Assembly (NCBI GenBank): GCA_018292915.2 | Contig: JACVVK020000193.1 | Coordinates: 403,001-467,000 of the forward strand | Source: Batillaria attramentaria | Taxonomy: Eukaryota > Mollusca > Gastropoda > Batillariidae | DNA: 64,000 bases | Direction of reading: 5' to 3' | Part shown: positions 11,269-22,905 of the stretch, in pieces | Layout of the letters: each line of letters starts with the position of its first letter | How positions within the stretch are numbered: position 1 is the stretch's first letter | Made by a program: the position numbers and the translations under genes | Notes under the pieces: generated by a model | What the model saw: the letters and a program-made list of their open reading frames with translations, nothing else | Database searches by the model: none | What the model was told of the DNA's origin: nothing

Positions 11269-11425
11269 TGAACACCCAGAACGTCCGCAGAGTTACCTTT
11301 TGTTTGTTTGTTAAAGTTATGTCCCATTTGTTTACGTCCTGAAGAAGGCAAAAGCCGAAACGTTCACCTGTGCCGTCCTTTGTGAAAGTTAAGTGGTTTC
11401 TGTCCCTTTTATGTCGCTTTTATTT
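11269..11425 (+). mobile_element. Solo Penelope-like 3' tail
   Basis: About 90 percent identical by eye to 28305-28443, the 3' end of the Penelope element in this window: ACGTCCGCAGAGTTACCTTT, ATGTCCCATTTGTTTA, CTGAAGAAGGC, AAGCCGAAACGT, TTAAGTGGTTTCTGTCCCTT. No GIY-YIG or RT coding sequence is left upstream, so this is an extreme 5' truncation. Confidence 0.7.
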
Positions 11426-12266
11426 ACCCAGAAGAAAATAACACTTCTTATATCTCAGACATGCACAAACCGCCTACAGTGCCTGGGCCGAAACTCGAAT
11501 AATTAGTACAAGCTACAATTCCAACCTACTCATTTCGTCTCGAAACAGGCGGTCGTAAGATAGGAACGCCCGCCGTGCTTACTGGTCAGTTTGCAGACAA
11601 TCGCGTCAGACGTGCTTTTCAGAGCGGAACTGACATACTACATGCACTACAAGTCGAAAACAGCTCTAGCCGAGATCGATCCCCGGATCTGTGCAGTGAT
11701 CAAGATAGCAACGAGGACTCGTGGACTGAATAAGGAAACAACAGACAGGTTTGAATCCCAGGAAATGTTTTGAAAGCGAAAGCGACGACGATGAGGCACT
11801 CTAATCCGTCGACCCTTCACTGTGGAATGTAAACGTTTGACCACTGGTCCAACCAATACTCGACGAAATATTGTAAGAAAATGACGGTCTAAAATTGGAC
11901 GACATGTACTCTGAAGGGAAAGTTTGAAGAGTTCAAGATTCCGAAGAACTACACCACCCTGGCAGTGCCCCACACAACTCAGGAAGTGTTCTGAGCAGTG
12001 GACCATGACGTTCGCGGGGCAAGCGAGCGAGCAATATTTGCTGTATATGCGCTTTCTATTCATGTTTCTTTTATCTAGTTGTAATTGCTGTTTGCTTTCT
12101 GCGCTTTTTTTGTAATCGGGAGTACGGTAAATTAGCATGAAGCGTCTCCTGCATGTCCTAGGTTTATACTGCCCCGTACATAAGTTTGAATAAGCCGCCC
12201 AGCGTTACAGTTTTTTTTTTTCACGTGGTGCAGGCACACTTATAGGCTAGGAAAATTGCTGAACAA
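11426..12266. other. No assigned gene; short acidic-rich frames
   Basis: A 183-nt frame at 11591-11773 (+) and a 492-nt frame at 11647-12138 (-) overlap. Neither shows a motif I can name. Sequence ends in T-runs before the long inverted repeat arm. Confidence 0.3.
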
Positions 12267-12980
12267 GGTAGAACAAATTTGATCCTAAGTTTTTTTTTAC
12301 AGATTTTAGTAGAACACAGGCCCCTAATGTTGTGGTGGTCTCCGTGCATTTTTTCTCCGTCCGCGTCACCGTTAAAAACGACCGTTTACCTTGCCATTTT
12401 CACTATATGAGCCCTATAAATGGGCTTTTGAGGGTGTGCACAAACTATGCGTGTTTGCGGGTACAGAAATGCGCACAACTCCACTCTAAATACGGCTACT
12501 GTTAGACAAGACATGCATTGTTGACATACTGAAATGTTACCCCAATCAGAATGATGCTTCCTGGAAAATTGCGGCCATCAGTTCGGCCGTTGATTCAAAG
12601 GACCCTGTAAAACGGCAGTATTTGATGCTTGTGCACTTATCAGGTCACTGCAGGTGACATGTATCGCGGAAAACATTTACGAACATTAACTTATTTAGTC
12701 AGGAAACGCTTCTTTGGTGTTGTGAAGTTCCCTTGTCACCGCATGTGCGGGTAAGTATGAAATATGATATCCAAGTGAGCACTTTTTTCGGTAGCGATAT
12801 TTTGGGGGTGTACTTACTAAAGTAGTTGCTGCGTTGTGAGTAGTGAACGGTTTTTCTCAAAGAGCAGTGCACACTCAAGAATAGTATCCCAGTTGTGTCA
12901 TATCAAAAGTTCATTGAAATCGCTTTTGTACTTTTGTCACAAACAGCCAACGAAAGTGCAACCTGTTTAATAATGGCTGC
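12267..12980 (+). repeat. Left long inverted arm
   Basis: Matches the reverse complement of 15013-15714 from GGTAGAACAAATTTGATCC to CCTGTTTAATAATGGCTG, with small indels, and matches 39712-40252 in direct orientation. Confidence 0.75.
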
Positions 12981-12993
12981 TAGTTCAGTAATA

Positions 12994-13662
12994 GCAAAGT
13001 GCAATGGGAATTATGTAGAGCACAACCTCAAGTCTATAGTAGTATGTGGCTGAATTCATTTCAAGTGTTATGGGGTATGTGAATCACACGGCAAACATGT
13101 TTTCAAGGTCAAGGTCATTGGTTTGTCTGTTTACTCCAAATCATTTTACTTCATTGCTCAGAATAAGCATTTTGGTGCTGCTAACTTTTGTCCCCGTGGT
13201 TTGGTGAGTTCACAACATCCTCAGAATAAAAATATGACTGCAAAATCTTCATAACTCAAGCGTGACCTTGACCTTTACTAGAGGTCACCAGAAAGGCATT
13301 CTTATCAATGCATATTAGGCAAATGTTATGCCAAAAGTTGTATTTACAAAATTTTCACCCAGTCTCTATGACCTTTACTCCCAAGGTCAAGGTCACCAAA
13401 GTTGTCCACAAGAAATCTTCTTATACAAACATCGTTTGTGCTAATTTTGTTTTGCCTGGTGCTTGTAACTGCTTGTTTTTTTGCTTATTCTAACACAGCG
13501 ATGAAACAAAATGTTTGGGAGTAAACAGACGAACCGATGACCTTGACCTTGTAAACATGTTTGCCGTGTGATTAACATACCTCATAACACTTGAAATGAA
13601 TTCAGCCACTTACTACGGTAGACTTGATGTTGTGTGCTACATACTCTCCATCACATTTTGCC
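12994..13662. repeat. Nested inverted repeat with AAGGTCA words
   Basis: Flanks 12994-13140 and 13514-13662 are inverted copies (shared GGCTGAATTCATTTCAAGTG, CACACGGCAAACATGTTT and AAGGTCAAGGTCAT). The loop between them carries further TGACCTTGACCTTTAC and AAGGTCAAGGTCACC. It begins right at the inner border of the left arm and looks like a separate small foldback element nested in the larger one. Confidence 0.6.
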
Positions 13663-15012
13663 AGTAATGTATGCCAGTAATTTTCATTTGTAAATTTGTG
13701 AATGTCCAAAAACAGGCAAAATAACGGCGTTTGTTCCCAAGGAAAAACACGTTGAAAATAAAAGAGATTTCACAGATTTGCTTTTGTGTCTATTGTTTTT
13801 TATTTGCATTTGTGTAATATTATTTTTCTGGAAGTTTCGTATTAAGTTTGATATTAAGTTTGTCTAATTTCTGTACCTGTACCTCAAAACAGGAATTAAT
13901 GAAAATGTCTGACATTTTCTGAGTGCGTTAGAATTTGAGGCAAAAAGGTATACTTGTAATAGTATTTCAGGGATGCTGGACCATTTCTCTAAAGCATGAT
14001 GTGCGTCTGCAAATGATCTGTCAAGCGTAGCAGCTGCAGCAGCGTAATATGTCAGCCCGGTCCCCATCAGTAAGAGAATTGGCGTCTATATGGAAAAAGG
14101 AAGATTTGATAACTTACAGCTGCTACAGGCAAACCTGCTGTCATTTCGTTGGACCACCGCAGGGTGTCTGGCCTAACATATCCAGTAGTCAAACTTAAAG
14201 TGTGTGAACAATACCTGCTGCAGCAGCGTCATTTGTAATCTTTGCTGTGTATAGTCAATTTTTGAACCCAACCACAATATGGATTCCCGTCATTACCCAT
14301 CACAGCCAAAGGGACATAGTGGATGGGTTAGTAACACGTAAGTGCCAAGCCTCTCCTCTAAAAGTTGGTCAATAACAAAAAACGCTGTGTACACTGTGGC
14401 CGTCATATCTGGCTACTTGGTAACCTACCCCCGTAGCAATTAATGCTCTGTTTAATTAGAAAAAGGTAATTTAAGTCACCTATTTCAAGCAGTGAAGAGT
14501 TCATGAAATTTGATGTGGGATGCACGTTTTCCTTCTTCTGGAATCACTCTACTTTTTCCAATATGTAAAACAATGACAAGTTAAAACTGGTGGCTGCTAG
14601 CAGCAAAATATAAACCTACCCCCCACGCAGCATGTAATGAAGGAAATGGAAAAAAAAATGGGTAAAAATAATGACCGCTGTAAAGAAGACGTGCTTGTTT
14701 AGATTCACGGATCTTTCTTCATACGACTAGTCATTGTCTTTTCCTCCAAGACAAATGTATAAAAGGAAATTGCATCATGTGTAGCAATTATGGCAGGCTC
14801 TTAGGTAAGCACCGCTTTCAGTCCATATAGGGAACTGATAGCTTCAATTAACGGCCATCTATAAGCAATGAATCTCTCATACAAGTTCTGGAAGATAATT
14901 CTGAAACATCGAGCATGTGCCCGAATATTTGCATCATATTATACTTGTTTTCGCGGATACACCTTATTACAGCAACCAATCAAGTGTCCCTACTCCCATC
15001 ATTACGCATATT
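13663..15012. other. Spacer between inverted arms, no gene seen
   Basis: Short frames only (13864-14067 on minus, 14868-15089 on plus), without motifs. AT-rich. Confidence 0.4.
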
Positions 15013-15714
15013 CAGCCATTATTAAACAGGTTGCACTTTCGTTGGCTGTTTGTGACAAAAGCACAAAAGCGATTTCAATGATTTTTTGATATGACACAAC
15101 TGCGATACTATTCTTGAGTGTGCACTGCTCTTTGAGAAAAACCGTTCACTACGCAGCAACTACTTTAGTAAGTGCACCCCCAAAATATCGCTACCGAAAA
15201 AAGTGCTCACTTGGTCATATTTCATACTTACCCGCACATGCGGTGACATGGAAACTTCACAACACCAAAGAAGCGTTTCCTGACTAAATTGTTCAATGTT
15301 CGTAAATGTTTTCCGCGATACATATCACCTGCAGTGACCTGATAAGTGCACAAGCATCAAATACTGCCGTTTTACAGGGTCCTTTGAATCAACGGCCAAA
15401 CTGATGGCCGCAATTTTCCAGGAAGCATCATTTTGATTGGGGTAAAATTTCAGTATGTCAACAATGCATGTCTTGTCTAACAGTAGCCGTATTTAGAGTG
15501 GAGTTCTGCGCATTTCTGTACCCGCAAACACGCATACTTTGTGCACACCCTCAAAAGCCCATTTATAGGGCTCATATAGTGAAAATGGCAAGATAAACGG
15601 TCGTTTTTAACGGTGACGCGGACGGAGAAAAAATTCACGGAGACCACCACAGCATTAGGGGCCTGTGCTCTACTGATTACTGAAATAAAAAGTTAGGATC
15701 AAATTTGTTCTACC
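15013..15714 (-). repeat. Right long inverted arm
   Basis: Inverted partner of 12267-12980; see that entry. Confidence 0.75.
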
Positions 15715-15774
15715 TTCCGCTATATAAAAAGTTTAATTAGACTAGCCTATTAGCCGCGAATTAGTTTTTGTGGC

Positions 15775-15880
15775 TTGCGAGGCGTAAGCCGTAAAAGCTC
15801 AGTCACTCAGACAGATTGACAGACAGACGACGGAGGGTTAATGCATAGACTCAATTTGTTACACAAGTGAGCCAAAAAAT
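15775..15880 (-). mobile_element. HINE 5' end abutting an Ig exon splice donor
   Basis: On minus it reads T-run, GGCTCACTTGTGTAACAAAT, GAGTCTATGCAT, CCCTCCGTCGTCTGTCTGTC: the 5' end shared by the other HINE copies. It starts within a few bases after the GTAAGTA donor of the Ig exon, so the element forms the start of that intron. Core units and 3' end are missing. Confidence 0.65.
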
Positions 15881-15886
15881 ACTTAC

Positions 15887-16219
15887 GGACAACATCGAGC
15901 TGACAGGAGACCGGGCCCTGACGCGGTGTTTCACAGCTCAGTGTCACGTTGCCGTATTGAGATCTGTAGGTTTTGATGTCCAGCTTGAAGGTCAGCTGAC
16001 TGGACGTGCTGGACGGGGACCGTGTGGCGGTGAAGAGGGGGTTAGTATTGGTGCACGATCCAGACTGTTGGCATGTCGATATTAGGGTGGTGTTCCCGCT
16101 AGGGGAGATGTATCTCCAGGTGATCTCATTCTGTCCGGCTCCCCGACATGTGACGACATTACTGGACGACGTCTCATCCACCTCGATAACGTTAGACACG
16201 CACTGCTGGAGATCCACAC
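15887..16219 (-). CDS. Ig-like domain exon of a secreted or surface protein
   Basis: 333 nt between acceptor TATTTCAG|GTGTGG and donor GTTGTCC|GTAAGT. The open frame enters and leaves in phase 1, the usual 1-1 symmetry of shuffled Ig exons. It encodes about 110 residues with an Ig pattern: VVTCRG (first Cys), ITWRYIS (Trp), SQLTFKLDI, then YRSQYGNVTLSC (Tyr and second Cys); two extra Cys sit in STCQQSGSC and a further one in GPVSC. An N-terminal QQCVSNV adds another. No membrane segment lies in this exon. The upstream exon is probably the signal peptide at 25651-25708, whose donor is also phase 1. No later exon was found before position 1, so the gene is partial here or continues outside. Function unknown; mollusc Ig proteins include adhesion and immune types. 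Confidence 0.65.
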
Positions 16220-16989
16220 CTGAAATATAACGTTACACACGCACTGTTGGAGATTCAGACCTGAAATATAAAGTTAGGGGTTTAAGACCTGAGATATAAC
16301 GTAGCGCTAGCTTGTCAATAGTGTGATCCGCGCATGTAGTGATGACTTGTATGATTTCTGTGTGTACACAGATGATTTTGATTGTGTACCCTTGATCATG
16401 CGCATGATTAGTGTACTTATGATTTTGTAATAATGATTAATGTACGTACCGACGAATTTGTAATGATTATCTCTATTTTGTCCGTGTGCCGATGATTAAT
16501 TTTGGTACATGCACCTTTCATTTTGTGCATATACCTATGGTAAATGCATGTACTCAGGACTTTGTATACATGTATGTATAATGCTGCAGGTGCACAGTCA
16601 ATTTTGGCTTTTGCGCATCCACGCTTAGTTTGTCTGCAGACAAACACGACGAGTGACGTCACTGTTTCTGTTTTTAGAAAAAAAATCATCAGGAACTCAA
16701 TATCTATTTGTCGAGAAGTTGACCCCTTGCAATACTGAATGCCTTTTGGAAAGGAAACAGTGGTTAGAAAGGAAATGGGTTAGCAGAAATGGAAACTTTA
16801 CGTAAAATTAATAGACACCTGACTAATGAAGAGGCCGTTTTTCTTGAGAGGAAATGGGCATTAAACTCTGAAGAGATGCTTATAGTGTCTGTTTTCAGGA
16901 ACATCCTTAGCGGTGCCTGATAACCGTTGAGATCCATGTGCTGATAACGGCCGTCTCAAGCACTGAAACCTTCCAATTCTGTAATTACT
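16220..16989. other. Intron sequence without recognised element
   Basis: Next to the Ig exon the acceptor region is partly duplicated: ACACGCACTG, GGAGAT and CCTGAAATATAA recur at 16200-16230 and 16233-16270. Otherwise AT-rich with repeated TGATTAATGTAC-like words. Confidence 0.35.
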
Positions 16990-17930
16990 CTCACTGATAA
17001 GAATATTCTAGACATATGCATATGTCTTACTTAATGACCCAAGTGTCAAGGTCATGGTCACATAATACATATTGACAGATGTTATTTTCAGCTATAAGCA
17101 TTGGCATGTTTTAGGGAATGACATTAATCAGAGGCTCAAAGTCTACCGCGGTTACACCAATTGATAAGAATTTTCTAGCAATAAATATTTGCATGATTAT
17201 GGTGAAAGGTTCCCGTCACAAAAGCTAAAGACATGAACATGATGGCATTTTCTCATAAAAGAACAAGCTTTAAACATTGGCATCTTCTCGAAACAGTAAA
17301 GGTCACGGACACCAAATTAGGCATAGTTACAGATGATAATACGAACTTTACAGACATACCTCCTTACTGAACTTGGTTCATGTTGAATCCATTTTGAGAA
17401 GCTGGTGACATATTCTCATGAATTGAAAACACTAGAGGCGACATGACAAATGACCTAGAGTAAAGGTCAAGGTCATTTGTCATGATAGGTTTCGTGCCTC
17501 CAGGGTTTGAAAGGTCACACTTTTAGAAATCGATGTTATTTTGCACAAAATGAATACAACAGAGTTTAAGTTTACCTTTCCAAAATGGTCTATCAGAAAG
17601 GTCAAGGCTGTGAGGGTAAAAGATGAAATGTTTGTTTTGTTTGCATAGTGGTTTCAGGACGATCTCCCGTCACCCTGGAAGGCTTTGTCAGTTTTTTGCT
17701 CAGTTAGGACATTTTGACAAATCCCAGCCCAGAAAAAAAAAATCAAACTAGTTTTTAAGGTCAGAGGTCAAGGTTACATTCGGAAAAAATCTTCCATGAA
17801 TGAAGTTATGTTTAGCTGATTCGATGACAGTAGTACTAATGAATGTCAGGTGAAAATTTGAAGTCTCTACTGTTTTAGGCAATGTCACAGAGTGATTGAT
17901 GGTGTAAATTTTGGTGAATGATAAAAAGGT
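16990..17930. repeat. Decayed HINE-type core units
   Basis: Contains TCAAGGTCATGGTCA (17048), AAAGGTCAAGGTCATTTG (17464), AGGTCAAGGCTG and AGAGGTCAAGG words spaced by ATTGGCAT, AACTTTACAGACATACC and ACCAAATTAGGCAT-type words that match the core units at 26160-29100. No intact ends, so an old copy. Confidence 0.5.
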
Positions 17931-20340
17931 GGGTTGTGTGTATGAAATTATTAAGTTTTAGAATATCCAGCCGGAATGTAAGTCTGACGTTGTAGAATTT
18001 CCACAGGCACGAATAGTATGTGCGCATTCATAACCCGCTATGCTGAGCAGTTTTAAGTTTTACTAGTGACGTGCTTATGACGCGCGCCGAGAAAATAGAC
18101 GACTCTGAGTTGATCGTCAGTCGCTACTTACGTCCAAGCGAAGTAGGCCTCCGCCGTTGGCTTAAGGCCGAGATCCCGACCGGCGTAAAACATCTGTTAT
18201 GCTTCAAACCTAGCGAGGCTAGGATGAGTTTTTGTTTCCTATTTTCCGTAGGGACTTTTTAGTAAGCAGATTCCAAATGCTTCTTTGCCTGTTAGGATGT
18301 TTGAGTTTCATGTATTCACTGAATGATTTCCGTGTCTTGTGTTAGTAATTTGGAAGTTTGTGATTTGATATTTTTCAGAGTTGATGTTACATTATGTCTA
18401 GAAGAATATAAACGCAATAGCTTTATTTATGGATCGTACTGCTGTGTAGATATATGGTGTATGTAATGCACGTGAAGGTAGATGTAAACATGAACCGTCA
18501 AAACTATGTTATGGGGAAAGCAGTGAATAGAAACTGAGTTCGACTTTATGGTTGACAGTTTAAAGTATTGAGTCGCTCTCGGTCTTGGGCTGTAGTTCTG
18601 CCGTCCCTGGTAGACAGCCACACTCGCTTCCTGGACTGGAGGTGCCGGGTGCCCCGGAGCTATAATTTGTACAGGCCACTCCGGGTCCGAGAGGCACAGC
18701 TGGTCGACGTGTTCCTGATCAGGGCGCGTGTTGATGTCCCTCTGCGTGTTTGGGCGCATCTTCGACGGCCAGGTCTGCGTTACCCAGCGTGCGCCATTGT
18801 GGTTGGCATGACACATACATCCCCTTCACCTACGACTGTGATCTCACGTCCACACCCAACACTGAGTCGGTTCTACACATCTCCTTTTGCATCGCGCGGA
18901 CCGATACGCCCCAGCTAAGACGGTCGCGCTAGAGACCATCCACATCTTCGTCGCTAGACACCTTGTTATTAGTCTGGACCTTCTACGTCATCTCTACAGC
19001 ATCGCATCTGATATCATCCACGTCTACGACAACGTCCTGCCGTTACCTTTCTCCGTCAGACCATATGCTACTTCATATTCTAGTCATTTCATGTTTTTCC
19101 TTTTGAAATACGAAACTAAAACTTGACATTGCTTAGTCTTGATGCTTTGATGCAGTATTGGTGGATGCGGACAGAGGTACTGCGGGAGGCTGGTTGAATG
19201 TGAGTGTGTACAGTCGCCCGGTAACAGGCAATACCCACTACATTTACGACAACACCTATTTAGCATTGCTGGATATTTCCATGGAAACAGGCAATAGATA
19301 CATTTTTGCAAATTTTAATGCCCCTATCACAGAAGGAAAACCCGTTTTCTTGCACGGAAAAAGACGTTTTATGTCAAAGATGTGTTAATTATTGTGCTGT
19401 CTCCACATGTTGCACCAATCCCAGATAACAGTCCAACACTGTTCACAGCTAGTGCCACCGGCAATTTTATTATAACTCAGTTCCATAAAAATGCCATAAG
19501 GTGAAAAACTGAAAACAAACAATAAACCCTCATAAGGAAAACGTTCACCTTCAGCCTTTCAATAATAAAAACAAACAAACGAACCAACCAAAACTGACAC
19601 TTGTCATTTCACAGAACACTGGTATCCTAGATCAAATAAAACCATCAAAGTAACTCTTTACAGCGTAATCAATGACGTAAACATCCATAAAAACACTTCT
19701 ATTAGTTCTAATAGACTGAAAATTAAAACTTACAATGTGTGAAGCTGTCAGATCCAAATACACTACTGATAACAAATTACCGTCGACTAACTTGGCCAGA
19801 CCAGAACGTCAGTTAAAAAAAAAGATACGGGGGTTTACAAATAGTTGGGCACGGAAAAAGAGCGTCTGCTGCGTTTCCAGCACAATTATATGTTATATTA
19901 TAAGTAGCTCTAGAATTTTTTTCGGTCAAGACCACAAATGGTTAAAACTCCTAAGCGCCCACACACGAATCGCATCCTGAATCAAAATCGTCACAGCACA
20001 AGACAGCACTATTATGCCCTAGTCCGAGAGACGGCACAACGTGCCGTCATATTGCATCACACTCCGGCGAGCGGTCGAGTCTAGCCAGCGCAACATGACG
20101 GCTCTTTGCATCACACTCAGACGAGCGGTCGACTCTAGCCAGACAGCTCGTCGAGTTCGCACCCTCTTGTGCATTCGGCGGTCACTGGCTTGTTCGGGTA
20201 TTGGCCACGTAATAGCTAACGGCACACTGATGGGCCCTGTTACAACTTGCCCCAACCACTTCCCACTGGCGTGAGGGCGGTAGACGACAAGAGGCAAGTC
20301 CCGTTACAACGAGCATGAAACCACATGTGACTGACCATGA
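17931..20340. other. Intron interior; GC-richer unassigned open frames at 18427-19126
   Basis: Overlapping frames at 18568-18918 (+) and 18427-18816 (-) lie in a GC-richer island. The minus frame has a tail-like PGHPAPPVQEASVAVY stretch but no domain I can name. At 20041-20150 two tandem copies of a unit with TTGCATCACACTC and CGAGCGGTCGA-CTCTAGCCAG are seen. Confidence 0.3.
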
Positions 20341-20357
20341 GGCGTAACAGGAGATGC

Positions 20358-20373
20358 ACATGTGTGTGTGTGT

Positions 20374-20427
<54 letters not shown>
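20358..20427. repeat. (GT)n microsatellite
   Basis: About 70 bp of GT repeats with one GGGT interruption. Confidence 0.9.
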
Positions 20428-20429
<2 letters not shown>

Positions 20430-21173
20430 GGACAAAGTACGCACGCACTCACACACAATCCCTAAATGAACACAGTGCATACAACGCTCATTTTGTTCTT
20501 TCATGTTTTAGTGTTTGTATTGATTTGTTGTTGTTGAAAATCAGTTTTTGTTTGTTGTCTTTGTCGTTGTTACCAAGCGATTATTTTTTATATGTGTATA
20601 TATTTTTTTTATAAGGCAGTGTTTAAGTGTGGCCAACATCTCGCAGCCGGTTTATTTCTCTTATTTTGTCGGGCTTTGCGAGCGCATTGTTTGGTCCATT
20701 GCGCCTGTCTTTTCCGCTCTGCTGATACCAGACTCGGCATATCTCGTTAGACAGTATGCTACTGGAACTTGCACATCGGTAGGGACCGTCGCGAGCCGGT
20801 AGCACTCCACGGCCGTGTTGAGTGGCAATACGGGATGGAGGAGAGAGACTAATTATGTAATCTGCGTAACCCGTTAGACGGTGAGCTACAGTACTTTGCA
20901 CAGCGGCGAGGCGCCGTTGCGAGCCAGTCAGGGCGCGTATGCACGTCAGAACCGGTTAGCTTAAACGCGTTTAGAGCTTACACGCGGTTAGCTATACGGG
21001 CCCTAACCGCGTATAAACCTTAACCGGATTTGGTATGCACGACGCACTAAACGGAAACGTATAGCTAAACGCCAAGTGAAAGGTGAGATATTTATAGATT
21101 ACTGGGAAAACCCGCTCCGCTGTGTGCTTTCGGTTTAATCCAACTACACGTGGAAGTTTCTGAAATTTGCAGC

Positions 21174-21341
21174 ATGACGGAGAAAGTCGGAAAAAGGGCC
21201 AGAAAAGCTAACTTCAATGCTGAGGAAGTTAGAATACTACTTGAAGAGCTGCAAGTAGACCATATGACCGTTTTCGGCAGCCACAGCGCCACCATAACGC
21301 AACACCCTCGCATCGTGCACGCTCCCTGGCCACACAGTTGA
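21174..21341 (+). pseudogene. Myb/SANT-like Harbinger accessory protein, truncated
   Basis: The ATG at 21174 gives MTEKVGKRARKANFNAEEVR and then ILLEELQVDHMTVFGSH, the first helices of the Myb/SANT-like domain seen in Harbinger accessory proteins (KR.KR..NF..EEV..L..E pattern). After about residue 33 the similarity is lost and the frame stops at 21341. The second half of the domain is missing. Faces the transposase exon of the same element. Confidence 0.55.
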
Positions 21342-21433
21342 TGAAGACGAGGTCCGCGTCACAGATCACTTGATAACAGCCGAAATGATGAAATCAATAA
21401 CTTTTATTTTAATTCATACTCACATTCTAAATA

Positions 21434-21499
<66 letters not shown>

Positions 21500-21538
21500 G
21501 CGCGAGCGCGCGCGCACGCACGCACACACACACTGACT

Positions 21539-21574
<36 letters not shown>
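21434..21574. repeat. (CA)n microsatellite with CG-rich centre
   Basis: Two long CA blocks around a GCGCGCGAGCGCG stretch, followed by a G15 run near 21584-21598. Interrupts the intron or tail of the Harbinger transposase gene. Confidence 0.9.
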
Positions 21575-21576
<2 letters not shown>

Positions 21577-21612
21577 GTGTGTTGGGGGGGGGGGGGGGCA
21601 AAGAGTCCTACC

Positions 21613-22139
21613 TGAACGTTGATTGAATGGTAGCCTTTTCTGTTGACGAATTCATGTTCCTGCTCGTGTGGCCACTGGATGCGCACCTGTGCTCCATCGA
21701 TGCACCCCATCGCGTTGGGGAATCCGTAAGACTGGTAGAGCGCCCATTTGGTTCTGTTCGCACTGGCTTGATCAGGAAAAAAGATATGTCTCCGGGCTTG
21801 TCTGAACATAGCGTCATTCACTCTGCTGACAGTTCGGCTCACTATCGACTGGTAGACGTCGACCAATTCTCCACAGACGTCTTGAAATGTTAACGTGGCC
21901 AAGTAGCGCAAAGTGACGAGCACTTGCTGCAGGGGAGTGAGGGTGAATCCGCGATTCGCGAGAGTGATGTCAGCTGACACCTCAGGTGTCAGTTCCAGGA
22001 TGTGCTGCCGTCAAAATCGGAACTTACAAAACACTTCTCTTTCGTCGTACGTGTCGAAGGGATTAGTACGGTCCCAGAAAATCCGGTTTCTTCGTAGAAG
22101 ACGCCGCTGTCGTGCTTGGAAAAACAAAAGTGCCGCCAT
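21613..22139 (-). pseudogene. HARBI1-like transposase, 5' exon with one in-frame stop
   Basis: From the ATG at 22139 it reads MAALLFFQARQRRLLRRN, then FWDRTNPFDTYDEREVF, one TGA, RQHILELTPEV, and stays in frame through an HTH-like block (TLTPLQQVLVTLRYLATLTF, DVYQSIVSRTVSRV) to GCIDGAQVRI, with the first catalytic Asp, and VNRKGYHSINVQ. A donor CAG|GTAGGA follows at about 21612. The single stop and the lack of the second and third catalytic blocks make it a pseudogene. HARBI1-family DDE_Tnp_4 fold. Confidence 0.75.
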
Positions 22140-22905
22140 ATTTACACGCGTTTAGGCCCGCTATCGGACCCCAGAGGTGCGATAACTTTAAACGCGAAAA
22201 TCCGTATAGGATAGGCTATCCAGATTTACGTGCATACCGATTTTTTCCCGCCTATCTTCCCGTATAGGGGCTAAACGCGGTTAGTCCACTAAACGGACCG
22301 ACGTGCATACGGGCCCAGGTCAATCTACACGACTGCCCTGAGCAGGCCAAGGGATTATGAGAGATTATGCAATATACTGCGAGCTGCGTGTCGTCAGGGG
22401 ACGAAAACGGGCCTCGTTGATATTGCCCACGCCTTGCGTAATAGTGCTGTGGTGGGCAGTTAGGAGTTAGTCATCCAGATAGTAAGACGTTAACATATCA
22501 GGCAATCGATTCGTACCACAAAGCAGTTCAGCTAATTAGAGTATAGAGCGGCTGTAAGAAACATCGGATGTAACAAAGTCCGTTTGTATGAAAGGTGCTG
22601 GGGGGGGGGGGGGGTCCCGGCAGCATCTACTCTTTGTTATTACTTAGAATTTTCCGCTTGTAAGAAACACGGATGTATGAAAGGAAATCTCTGGTCCCGA
22701 GCAGCACCAATGGCCGGTTATAAGAAAATCGAAAGTAGGCCCGAGCCACCAAGGGAGTGCACTATCGCATGTTCACCAAGGGAGTGCGCTATCGCATGTT
22801 CGAGTTGCTCTCTGCTATGTTTAGAAGCTGCTAGATCTCTCTGCTAGTCGCGTTTTTCTATGAAAAAAAAAAAAGAAAGAATCTGTCGATCCATCACTTT
22901 GCAAA

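Larger units (their letters stand above)
12267..15714. mobile_element. Element with about 700-bp terminal inverted arms
   Basis: The arms 12267-12980 and 15013-15714 are inverted copies at roughly 90 percent identity, both beginning (outer side) GGTAGAACAAATTTGATCCTA and containing GGCCCCTAATG, ACGGACGGAG..., TATAGGGCTCATA. The middle holds a second, smaller inverted repeat and about 1.35 kb of unassigned sequence. No transposase was found, so it is non-autonomous or relic; foldback-type DNA transposon is the best description. A third arm at 39712-40252 shows the family is dispersed. Confidence 0.65.
20931..22316. mobile_element. Short PIF/Harbinger element with Myb-like and transposase fragments
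   Basis: Termini GGGCGCGTATGCACGTC (20931-20947) and, inverted, GGGCCCGTATGCACGTC (22300-22316) match at 16 of 17 bp. Inside are a Myb/SANT-like N-terminus on plus and a HARBI1-like transposase exon on minus, the two-gene set of Harbinger elements. At 1.39 kb it is internally deleted. A three-base target duplication is not evident in the flanks. Confidence 0.7.

Noticed and set aside
18427..18930. GC-richer frames as an exon of the Ig gene
   Set aside because: A tail-like exon here would precede the Ig exon on that strand, and no splice borders with matching phase were found.
20182..20614. Open frames of Thr-His or Cys-Val repeats
   Set aside because: Translation of GT/CA microsatellite; the same holds at 21420, 25300, 25732, 25950, 30395, 39142 and 62003-62435.
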